Assembly: GCA_031288935.1 (NCBI GenBank)
Contig: JAITQL010000222.1
Span: forward strand, 1 to 9,088
DNA length: 9,088 bases
Direction: 5' to 3'
Source of the DNA: Tannerella sp.
GTDB taxonomy: Bacteria; Bacteroidota; Bacteroidia; Bacteroidales; Tannerellaceae
The position numbers were made by a program, and so were the translations under genes. Under the pieces are notes generated by a model. That model was not told the DNA's origin and did not search any database. It saw nothing but the letters and a program-made list of their open reading frames with translations. This document shows positions 1 to 5,802 of this stretch, piece after piece (the stretch's first letter is position 1; the number at the start of each line of letters is the position of its first letter).

Positions 1-19
1 CGATTAGATACTTCTTCAT

Positions 20-430
20 CCGAAAAACACGCTTCTAAAATTTTTAGGAGAGCATTTTCATCCGAAAACACGCTTCTAAAATTTTTAGGAGAGCATTTTC
101 ACCCGAAAACATGCTTCTAAAATTTTTAGGAGAGCATTTTCACCCGAAAATACGTTTCTGAAAATTTCAGCGGGGCATTTTCACCCGAAAATACGTTTCT
201 GAAAATTTCAGCAGGGCATTTTCACCCGAAAACAGGCTTCTGAAAATTTCAGCGGGGCATTTTCACCCGAAAATACGTTTCTGAAAATTTCAGCAGGGCA
301 TTTTCACCCGAAAATACGCTTCTGAAAATTTCAGCGGGGCATTTTCACCCGAAAACAGGCTTCTGAAAATTTCAGCAGAGCATTTTCACCCGAAAATACG
401 TTTCTGAAAATTTCAGCAGGGCATTTTCAT
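20..430. repeat. Tandem array of ten 41-bp units
   Basis: Ten units lie head to tail with no spacers, beginning at 20 (42 bp, one extra A), 62, 103, 144, 185, 226, 267, 308, 349 and 390. Each begins CCGAAAA and ends GCATTTTCAC or GCATTTTCAT. Every unit holds a 13-bp near-palindrome: CTAAAATTTTTAG in units 1-3 and CTGAAAATTTCAG in units 4-10. A second inverted repeat, TTTTC-ACCC-GAAAA, spans each junction. Units 6 and 9, and units 7 and 10, are the closest pairs, which suggests a three-unit (123-bp) higher-order period. The unit length is not a multiple of three and stops occur on both strands, so the array is non-coding. It is much more AT-rich than the genes. It lies downstream of a minus-strand gene pair, so read-through transcripts would enter it. 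Its function is unknown. Confidence 0.95.
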
Positions 431-517
431 CCGAAAATATATTCCATCCAGTTGTAAGAATCGGTATTTTACATCGAAAATATACTTTCTGGAATTATAA
501 AAAGCATGTTTTGCGTC
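431..517. repeat. Diverged continuation of the 41-bp array
   Basis: After unit 10 the sequence still shows CGAAAA at intervals of about 42-44 bp (431, 475, 517), each followed by a T-rich stretch and ending in a TTTT-rich piece such as GTTTTGCGT. These look like decayed relatives of the 41-bp unit, with indels, linking the clean array to the 107-bp duplication. No reading frame or other signal is visible. Confidence 0.6.
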
Positions 518-729
518 GAAAACATGCTTTTTACAGTTGCAGGAACCGTGTTTCACTCCGAAAATACATCTGTTTCAAGGGTAATCATAATTCTTAATTC
601 TTAATTCTTACTTCTTCATTCCTTGAAAACATGCTTTTTACAGTTGCAGGAACCGTGTTTCACTCCGAAAATACATCTGCTTCAAGAGTAATCATAACTC
701 TTAATTCTTAATTCTTACTTCTTCATTCC
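518..729. repeat. Tandem duplication, two 105-bp copies (107-bp period)
   Basis: Copy 1 (518-622) and copy 2 (625-729) differ at three positions by eye: T/C near 573/680, G/A at 580/687 and T/C at 591/698. Each copy contains two diverged relatives of the CGAAAA unit, then ATTCTTAATTCTTA-type simple repeats and ACTTCTTCATTCC. Copy 2 runs through the stop codon (723-725) and into the last codons of the minus-strand phosphoesterase gene, so that gene's 3' end is part of the repeat. Two of the three differences fall in a short inverted repeat (684-689 with 697-702; 577-582 with 590-595). Confidence 0.92.
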
Positions 730-2228
730 CTCACGAAGAGCCATTTTTTCGGAATGGGTTGTCTTCGGAGGGTTGGTGTTTCGAAGGAGACTTCGAGGAA
801 CTCTCCGCCGTTTTTCTCGAAGTAGAGCACGCGCAGATCGTGGAAACCGGCTTCGAGAGCGACTTTGGCGCTCGCGTGGCGGGCAGTCGTGTCGATCACC
901 GCAAGGCCGTCGATCAGGAAGCGCGAGCCGTCGTCCGCCGCGGTATAAAAGTGGTAGACACCCCGCTTGGGTATGCGTATCCACGCTTTGAAGTCGTAGG
1001 CAAAGCGGTCTTCCGCCGGCGCGTTGTCGACGGAAAACGCCGGGAGGATGCCCCGGCCGACTTCGTGCGCGGCGGCGATTTGATCGACGGACTGGAAGTC
1101 GCCTTCGTAAAAGGTGTATCCGACGCCCTGTTTGCGGGGACTGACCTTTTGGGCGGGCAGATAGGTCATCGTTTCCTCGTCGACGGACGAGATGCCGGAG
1201 GGATAGTGAAACACCAGCTCCTTCGTCTGCCGCGTACGGATCCAGCTGTCGAACACCCGCTCGTTCTCGAACAGTTCGATGATGCGTGCGCCGCGCGGCA
1301 GGTTCCCGCCGCCGTCCTCGCCGGTCTTGCGGCCGTAGGCAAGGGCGATTTCCTTTTCAATCCCGATGTAGTCGTTGCCGTGGATGTGTCCGACAAAAAG
1401 GCCCATCACGTCCTTCTTTTCCAGGATGGAGGCGAAGAGACCCGTGTTGACGGCGCCGCTGCCGCCGCTACCGCCTCTGCCGCCGCCCGTCGGGCCATGT
1501 CCGGCGTATTCCTTGCGGAGTAGCGGTTCGCGGTATTCCGGCAGGGGGATGTGGAAGAAAGCCAGCGCGGGATAGGGCGTGTCGTCGTTCCCGGCCGTAA
1601 ACCGGTCGCTGGTCGTGCGATACCACCGGATCTGGTCGAAATAGACCGGTGCGTACGTGCCGAAGCGCGGATTGGAAGGGTATGCGTTGGAATCGAGGAA
1701 ATACAGCAGCGCGGCGGTCTTTGCGTTCGCCTTTGCCCCGCGGACGGTCAGCACGTAATTGCCGCAGCCGTGGATGTCCTCCGGCCCCTTCTCGCCCACG
1801 AACCAGGGCGAGCGGCTGAGGAGGTCGAAGATTTCGGAGCGTGAAATGAGCGTGCTCGACTCGGCGTCATGGTTTCCCAGCACCACGGCGAAGGGCGTTT
1901 CCGCTTCCTCGAACAGGCGGGCAATGACCGCCCACGGCTCGCGTTCGGGCTTTTCCCACACGACGTCGCCGGTCACGATGGCCAGATCCGGCTTCTCCGT
2001 CTTCAGGACGTCGCGTATGACGGCGGCCGTCGTTTCGCAGTTGGGCGAGCCGTGCGTCCAGTGCAGATCGGTAAACTGTGCGATCCGGAATTTTCCGGCG
2101 CGATTGAATTGCAGGGGCTTTTTCTCCTGCGCAAAGGCCTGCACGGCAATCAAGCCGACAAGCAGGCAACTGACAAGCCTTGTTTTCTTCATCCTGTTCA
2201 TCTTATTTATATTTAAAGGTAAATTCAT
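723..2228 (-). CDS. Secreted metallophosphoesterase with C-terminal PA14-like domain
   Basis: Probable exported calcineurin-like phosphohydrolase; the substrate is unknown. A signal peptide is visible (MKK at 13-15, hydrophobic stretch about 18-33, AFAQ near the cut). The metal-binding motifs of the family are in order: D54-x-H56, GD at 87-88, GNHD at 118-121, H226, and GHIH at 280-283. A glycine-rich stretch at 248-258 interrupts the catalytic domain. Residues from about 365 to 500 resemble a PA14/GLEYA beta domain: DDGS at 432-435, then IDG, an AGFH turn, and the closing PIPKKWLF, suggesting carbohydrate binding. The start at 2228 is chosen because its ATG overlaps the upstream stop (TAATG), which suggests translational coupling; in-frame ATGs at 2201 and 2192 would give a more ordinary signal peptide and are real alternatives. 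It is most like the Dcr2-type phosphatases of Bacteroidetes. The stop codon lies inside a tandem repeat. Confidence 0.88.
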   Translation of the reverse strand: MNLPLNINKMNRMKKTRLVSCLLVGLIAVQAFAQEKKPLQFNRAGKFRIAQFTDLHWTHGSPNCETTAAVIRDVLKTEKPDLAIVTGDVVWEKPEREPWAVIARLFEEAETPFAVVLGNHDAESSTLISRSEIFDLLSRSPWFVGEKGPEDIHGCGNYVLTVRGAKANAKTAALLYFLDSNAYPSNPRFGTYAPVYFDQIRWYRTTSDRFTAGNDDTPYPALAFFHIPLPEYREPLLRKEYAGHGPTGGGRGGSGGSGAVNTGLFASILEKKDVMGLFVGHIHGNDYIGIEKEIALAYGRKTGEDGGGNLPRGARIIELFENERVFDSWIRTRQTKELVFHYPSGISSVDEETMTYLPAQKVSPRKQGVGYTFYEGDFQSVDQIAAAHEVGRGILPAFSVDNAPAEDRFAYDFKAWIRIPKRGVYHFYTAADDGSRFLIDGLAVIDTTARHASAKVALEAGFHDLRVLYFEKNGGEFLEVSFETPTLRRQPIPKKWLFVRE

Positions 2229-4318
2229 TATTCCGAAACGCCTTTCACGGTGCAGAGGCGGGTTTGTACCTCTACGCGGCCGTCGATTTCATAGCCTTCC
2301 ACCGCGCCCTCGCCCGTAATGCTTCCCTGCGTGCAGCGAAGCGGCGCCCGTTTGCCGGCGACGTTCCCCACCATGACGGCGCCCTTTTCCAGATGCAGTT
2401 CCACGCCGGGCTTCATGAACAGCCAGTCGGCGCGGTAACGTCCGGCGGGCACGTGTATCACGCCGCCCCCCTGAAAGTAGATCGCATCAATGACGCGCTC
2501 GAAGAGCATGTTGTTGTCCGTTTCTCCGTCCGTCTTCGCCCCGTACCGGGCGATGCTGTATTCCCGGAGCGCCGGGCGGTAAATGCAGTTGAAGCGTCCG
2601 CCCGGAGCGCAGTCGCCGTTTACGTACCAGTCCAGCGGGTCTTCCTCCTGCATGTTGTCCGACCATTTGTATTCAAGGTCGATGAAATCCTGCATCTGCG
2701 TATCCTTCCGCGGCACGGCGATCATCAGCCGGTTCCCGTCCGTCCGGAACTCTGCGGCGCACACCGTTTCCCACGCTCCGCCGGCGTAGCGTTGCAGCGT
2801 ATTTCCCTTCACCACCCGGTAATCATACCCCTGCCATCCGGTATCGTGCTGCCGGTCGGTATCGAGGTACAGCCGCATCCAGTTGTCGCCCTCGACCGGC
2901 GTAAGCGCCGCCGTCGTTTCGGCGTAGAAGTAGACGCAGCGGTCGTCCCAGGCATTTTTCAGCACATGGAAGTCGTTGCGCCCGGTACGGTTGGTGTAAA
3001 CAACGGGCTGCGGTACGCCGGGATGGTTGCGCGCACGGGTATCGCCCGTATAGTCCGTGTAGGCCGTATCCACCCCGTTCCAGTCGTCGAGGGAAGCCAC
3101 CGTCAGCCGGGGCGCGGGAGGCCGGCAGTCTTCGATGCCCTTGTATCGCCGGATGTTGTTCACCAACTGCATGTAGTAATTGTCCTTGAGACCGGCCGTA
3201 AGCGTGGGTTCGATGTCGCGGCTGTATTCGGGGCTGGCCTGGTCGAAGAAGTTGACATGTTTGGGATTGTCGTCCGTACCGGGCGCCTTGGTAACGATCC
3301 ATTCGTTCCATCCGGTCACGAAAACGAACGGCGCCTGTTGCGTCAGGGCGTAATCCCACTGCTCCTGGATATTGTATCCGTAAAAGATGTCTTTGTCGGG
3401 ATGGCCGTGCGAGCCGTTGCGGTAGCTGCGTCCGCGGTTTTCGCGGCTCCCGTAGAACGCCGATCCGCCGAATCCGGTGTGGCAGTTGACGTGCTGCGCA
3501 ACGGAGACGCTGATCATTTCCGCCTCGCCGCGCGCGTTGTAGTCCACGTGTTGAGGACGCGAGAAGGAAATCCACGACCAGGCGTCGGTTTTCGTTCCCT
3601 CGCGGGGGAAGCGCGCTTCGCGGAAGGTAAAAAAGTTTTCAAACTCAGTCCCTTTTATTTCATTTTTGCGGCCTACGATCAGCGGTTTGCCGTCCACGTA
3701 AAGCCAGCAGTCGGGATGCCGGAAGGGCGCGCCGGGCTTGTAGCACATCTCCCAGGCGTCCTGCATGGCTTTCGGCGACGAGGTCGAGGTGTAAAACACT
3801 ACCTTGGGCGGGTTTTTTCCCTGTGCGCGGATGGCATCGAGCGCGGTCATGACCACGTTCGCCGTGCGCGGATAGATCGGGCCGTTGCTGGTGTCGAAGA
3901 TCAGGAAATCCACTCCGGCATCCGTCAGCAGCTGCATGTTTTTCAGCGTCGCCCATGCGTCGTCGAAGCGGTAATACCCCCAGATCGGCTTTCCCCAGAA
4001 ATAAATCGTATGTGTTTTCGGCTTTCCCCAGTGTTCGCTGTCGGAATCTTCCAGCGCTTCGGGATGCCGGGCTGCGATCTCCGTCAAGTCCCATGCGTCA
4101 TGCGGAACATACGTCGCACAACCCTGATCGTCGGGATCGGTCAGACAAAGGAAATAGAAAATGCCTACTTGCCGGTTGGGTTTGGGGTCTCCCACGGCGC
4201 TGTTTTGCAACAGGGTGCGTCCCAGGTCATCCGTGCCGGCCAGCGGCTGTCCTTGCAAACGGATACTCGTTGTCGACGCGAAGAGCGTGAATAACGCAAC
4301 GTATAAAAAAGACTTCAT
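2228..4318 (-). CDS. Exported GH71/GH99/WbsX-like barrel, CBM9-like domain and short beta-helix
   Basis: 696 residues, predicted exported (MKSFLYVALFTLF, polar region, LQGQ near 21-24). Residues about 50-395 look like the (beta/alpha)8 barrel of GH71/GH99/WbsX-like proteins: GIFYFL at 52-57, FWGKPIWGYY at 107-116, GVDFLIFDTSNG at 135-146 and TGWNEW at 335-340. Residues about 405-580 resemble a CBM9/DOMON-like beta-sandwich (DDRCVYFYAE, then RLYLDTD). Residues about 585-696 match the opening of pectate-lyase/GH28-type beta-helices: YGAKTDGETDN, GGGVIHVPAGRY and GVELHLEKGA. The protein ends about 55 residues later, where such enzymes usually continue for hundreds. The frame opens further upstream to 4459, but the ATG at 4318 puts the signal peptide first. 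The gene is coupled to the phosphoesterase by TAATG. Substrate and catalytic activity cannot be named from this sequence. Confidence 0.82.
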   Translation of the reverse strand: MKSFLYVALFTLFASTTSIRLQGQPLAGTDDLGRTLLQNSAVGDPKPNRQVGIFYFLCLTDPDDQGCATYVPHDAWDLTEIAARHPEALEDSDSEHWGKPKTHTIYFWGKPIWGYYRFDDAWATLKNMQLLTDAGVDFLIFDTSNGPIYPRTANVVMTALDAIRAQGKNPPKVVFYTSTSSPKAMQDAWEMCYKPGAPFRHPDCWLYVDGKPLIVGRKNEIKGTEFENFFTFREARFPREGTKTDAWSWISFSRPQHVDYNARGEAEMISVSVAQHVNCHTGFGGSAFYGSRENRGRSYRNGSHGHPDKDIFYGYNIQEQWDYALTQQAPFVFVTGWNEWIVTKAPGTDDNPKHVNFFDQASPEYSRDIEPTLTAGLKDNYYMQLVNNIRRYKGIEDCRPPAPRLTVASLDDWNGVDTAYTDYTGDTRARNHPGVPQPVVYTNRTGRNDFHVLKNAWDDRCVYFYAETTAALTPVEGDNWMRLYLDTDRQHDTGWQGYDYRVVKGNTLQRYAGGAWETVCAAEFRTDGNRLMIAVPRKDTQMQDFIDLEYKWSDNMQEEDPLDWYVNGDCAPGGRFNCIYRPALREYSIARYGAKTDGETDNNMLFERVIDAIYFQGGGVIHVPAGRYRADWLFMKPGVELHLEKGAVMVGNVAGKRAPLRCTQGSITGEGAVEGYEIDGRVEVQTRLCTVKGVSE

Positions 4319-4381
4319 TGTACGTGATTTTTTGTTTTGCCCGAATAACGAATCTCTCCCGAAAACCCCTAAGAACAGGCT

Positions 4382-4394
4382 CCGTCCGCACGCC
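4382..4394. repeat. Left arm of 13-bp inverted repeat flanking the nuclease gene
   Basis: CCGTCCGCACGCC here is the exact reverse complement of 5489-5501, on the other side of the nuclease gene. The shared similarity extends further: CTCCGTCCG (4380-4388) also recurs inverted at 5505-5513, as if the right arm had gained an extra copy of CCGTCCG. No target-site duplication is evident. Confidence 0.6.
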
Positions 4395-4443
4395 TCCGAA
4401 CACGGGGAACACAGTTTTAAATCCGGTGTTTCCATATTTTCCG

Positions 4444-4451
4444 TATATTTG
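4444..4451 (+). promoter_or_regulatory. Bacteroidetes-type -7 box for the nuclease gene
   Basis: TATATTTG matches the Bacteroidetes -7 consensus TAnnTTTG exactly and lies about 30 bp before the ATG at 4482. A matching -33 TTTG is not obvious; T-rich sequence at about 4428-4431 is only a weak candidate. Confidence 0.6.
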
Positions 4452-4481
4452 CCACACATTCATTGCAAATTATAAAAGGTC

Positions 4482-5441
4482 ATGAACGGGAAAAGAGAAA
4501 AAAAGCACGCGTCGATTGTGATTGCCAATCCGATCTACGACACGGTGTTCAAGTATTTGATGGAAAACGAGCGCGTCGCCAAGTTTTTCATCGGCACGTT
4601 GCTGGAGCAGACGGTGACGGCGGTAGATTTCAAGTCGAAGGAAGTATCCCGCGTGGTCAGACGCGCCGCCGGAGCGCCGCCGGTCAGGATTCTCCAGATT
4701 GATTTTGTGGCAACCGTCCAGACCGAAGACGGAGCGTTCAAAAAGGTGCTGATCGAGATGCAGAAGTCGAATCATCCGACGGACATCATGCGTTTCCGCG
4801 AATATCTGGCCGGACAGTACCGACGCAAGGATATGGCGGACGACTGTCCGGAGGCGCTGCCCATCATTACCATTTATATTTTAGGCTTCAAGTTGCCGGA
4901 AATCGAAACGGCCTGCATCAAGGTAGACCGCAATTACATAGACATGGTAAACGGAACGGTGATTGCCCGCAAAAGTCCTTTCGTGGAAGGCCTGACGCAC
5001 GACTGTTACGTGGTTCAGGTGCGGCGTATCACCGGACGCTATCGAACGCAGTTGGACAGGCTGCTGAGTGTTTTTGAACAGGATCATTTCATCGACGACA
5101 CGGGAAGGTACAAGGAGTATTCGCATGACATCAGGGCAGACGAAGACGTCCGGCAGATTACGGACGTGCTGAATTACTGCGCCGCCGACGCCCGGATACG
5201 CCGGAAGATGGAGAATGAGTATCAGGCGTCATTAACCCTGGATGATCTGGTTGGAAAAAAGGATAGATTGCTTGAGAAACAGGAGAAGGCGCTCAGAGAA
5301 CAGGAGAAGGCGCTTGAAGAAAAGGGGAAAGCCCTCGAAGAACAAGCGAGGGAACTTGAGGAAAAGGACAGGGAAATCGTTGAACTGCGGAAGTTGCTGG
5401 CCGAATCCGGACACGCGGAAAATCCCCAAAGCACATCGTAG
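4482..5441 (+). CDS. PD-(D/E)XK nuclease family 'transposase' (Rpn/PDDEXK_2-like)
   Basis: 319 residues with the layout of the PDDEXK_2/Rpn-like family, widespread in Bacteroidetes and often labelled transposase. The N-terminal NPIYDTVFKYLMEN (16-29) is the family's opening motif. D74 in QIDFVATV and E92-x-Q94 in VLIEMQK fit the catalytic D...ExK/Q core, followed by the helix RFREYLAGQY (105-113). Related Rpn proteins cut DNA and stimulate RecA-independent recombination; true transposition is unproven for most. Residues 265-306 form six heptads (EKQEKAL, REQEKAL, EEKGKAL and so on) predicting a coiled coil, encoded by near-repeats of 21 bp. The ATG at 4482 follows AAAAGGTC, a weak ribosome site. 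The gene stands alone, with its own -7 box upstream and the aromatic operon downstream, and inverted repeats on both sides hint at mobility. Confidence 0.85.
   Translation: MNGKREKKHASIVIANPIYDTVFKYLMENERVAKFFIGTLLEQTVTAVDFKSKEVSRVVRRAAGAPPVRILQIDFVATVQTEDGAFKKVLIEMQKSNHPTDIMRFREYLAGQYRRKDMADDCPEALPIITIYILGFKLPEIETACIKVDRNYIDMVNGTVIARKSPFVEGLTHDCYVVQVRRITGRYRTQLDRLLSVFEQDHFIDDTGRYKEYSHDIRADEDVRQITDVLNYCAADARIRRKMENEYQASLTLDDLVGKKDRLLEKQEKALREQEKALEEKGKALEEQARELEEKDREIVELRKLLAESGHAENPQSTS
5274..5399 (+). repeat. 21-bp heptad repeats in the nuclease C-terminus
   Basis: Six codon-aligned 21-bp units encode heptads ending in Leu or Ile (residues 271, 278, 285, 292, 299, 306). AGGAGAAGGCGCT occurs identically in the first two. 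Gain or loss of a unit would keep the frame and only change the length of the coiled coil. Confidence 0.7.
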
Positions 5442-5573
5442 TTCGGCGGTTCTTTTCTCCGCTTGCCGGGCGAAATCCCGAAAAAACGGGCGTGCGGACG
5501 GCTTCGGACGGAGAAAAAACAGCCCTCCTGCAATAAAAAATCCGTTTTTTCATGCGGAGTTAATAAAAAGCAC
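5442..5573. other. Spacer with GC-rich inverted repeats, possible transcript end
   Basis: Between the nuclease stop and the aromatic operon promoter lie nested inverted repeats: an outer TTCTCCG (5455-5461) with CGGAGAA (5509-5515), and an inner CCCG-AAAAAA-CGGG (5477-5490). The right arm of the nuclease-flanking repeat sits at 5489-5501. No T-run follows the outer stem on either strand, so this is not a canonical intrinsic terminator. No gene is visible. Confidence 0.45.
5489..5501. repeat. Right arm of 13-bp inverted repeat flanking the nuclease gene
   Basis: GGCGTGCGGACGG is the exact reverse complement of 4382-4394. It is followed by a second partial copy, CGGACGGAG (5505-5513), whose complement also matches the left arm. 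Confidence 0.6.
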
Positions 5574-5581
5574 TATATTTG
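5574..5581 (+). promoter_or_regulatory. Bacteroidetes-type -7 box of the aromatic operon
   Basis: TATATTTG matches TAnnTTTG exactly and lies 32 bp before the leader-peptide ATG, so the transcript should begin shortly upstream of the leader ORF. The -33 region is only a T-run (5545-5550) with somewhat wide spacing, so that half is weak. It is the best candidate promoter for leader-pheA-aminotransferase-DAHP synthase. Confidence 0.6.
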
Positions 5582-5613
5582 CCGCCGAAATCAAACAAAA
5601 AACAGATTGCACG

Positions 5614-5694
5614 ATGAGACAGTTCCTTTTTGCATATTATTATTTCTACTTTTACTTCTATTTTCGCAAAGTAAAGGCAGGAGTTTGTATGTAG
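5614..5694 (+). CDS. pheL: Phe/Tyr-rich leader peptide of the pheA operon attenuator
   Basis: A 26-codon ORF beginning MRQFLFAYYYF and ending KAGVCM before TAG. Twelve residues are aromatic (six Phe, six Tyr), and residues 8-17 are ten aromatic residues without a break, which is far beyond chance. It sits between a -7 box and a terminator, directly upstream of pheA: the classic place for a sensor peptide. The peptide is likely not functional as a product. The role would be ribosome position: stalling in codons 8-17 when charged tRNA-Phe or tRNA-Tyr is scarce, or running on to the stop when they are plentiful. The codons for AGV and their neighbours overlap the antiterminator strand (5676-5682). 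The symbol pheL is used by analogy with the enterobacterial pheA leader; the sequences are not obviously homologous. Confidence 0.9.
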   Translation: MRQFLFAYYYFYFYFYFRKVKAGVCM

Positions 5695-5748
5695 AAAGTT
5701 GACGACGAAAAAGTCGAACCGTCAATAGAAAGAATAGAAAGTCCTGCC
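5676..5748 (+). promoter_or_regulatory. Antiterminator of the pheA operon attenuator
   Basis: GGCAGGA (5676-5682), inside the end of the leader ORF, pairs perfectly with TCCTGCC (5742-5748), the ascending strand of the terminator. After one G-G mismatch the pairing continues with TTT (5684-5686) against AAA (5738-5740). Between the two strands, TTGACG (5699-5704) and CGTCAA (5720-5725) form an independent 6-bp hairpin that brings them together. A ribosome stalled in most of codons 8-17 leaves 5676-5682 free, so the antiterminator can form. A ribosome at the TAG (5692-5694) covers it, so the terminator forms instead. This is read from complementarity, not measured. Confidence 0.82.
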
Positions 5749-5774
5749 GTAAACAAACGGCGGGATTTTTTTTT
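5742..5774 (+). terminator. Intrinsic terminator (attenuator) before pheA
   Basis: TCCTGCCGT (5742-5750) pairs with ACGGCGGGA (5757-5765) in a nine-pair stem with one G-T wobble and the loop AAACAA. Nine consecutive T follow (5766-5774). It lies between the leader stop and the pheA start, so it must be bypassed for the operon to be expressed. It shares its 5' strand with the antiterminator, which makes the two structures mutually exclusive. Confidence 0.92.
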
Positions 5775-5802
5775 ACGGAACAACAATGATAAAAAATGAA
5801 GC

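Larger units (their letters stand above)
4319..4481. other. Divergent intergenic spacer
   Basis: This spacer separates the minus-strand exported pair from the plus-strand nuclease gene. It contains one clear Bacteroidetes -7 box on the plus strand and one arm of the inverted repeat that flanks the nuclease gene. I see no convincing promoter box for the minus-strand pair and no RNA gene. Confidence 0.6.

Noticed and set aside
20..430. CRISPR-like regular repeats
   Set aside because: The units touch with no unique spacers between them and are internally diverged; no cas gene is nearby. This is a tandem array.
759..1523. 254-codon open frame on the plus strand opposite the phosphoesterase gene
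   Set aside because: It has no domain features and lies opposite the clear PA14-like and metallophosphatase motifs on the other strand.
2180..4294. 704-codon open frame on the plus strand opposite the GH-like gene
   Set aside because: It is a high-GC shadow. The minus strand carries the signal peptide, WNEW and beta-helix motifs; the plus-strand product has no recognisable domain.
4319..4459. 47-residue N-terminal extension of the GH-like protein
   Set aside because: It would put a long charged segment before a good signal peptide and runs across the flanking inverted repeat; the start at 4318 is more plausible.
5541..5564. TCCG-T-run-CGGA as a terminator on the minus strand
   Set aside because: The stem is only four pairs with a ten-base loop, too weak to claim.
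5242..5694. 150-codon frame ending with the leader peptide
   Set aside because: Its upstream part is out of frame with the nuclease gene and overlaps the promoter; the ATG at 5614, just after the -7 box, is the sensible start of the leader.
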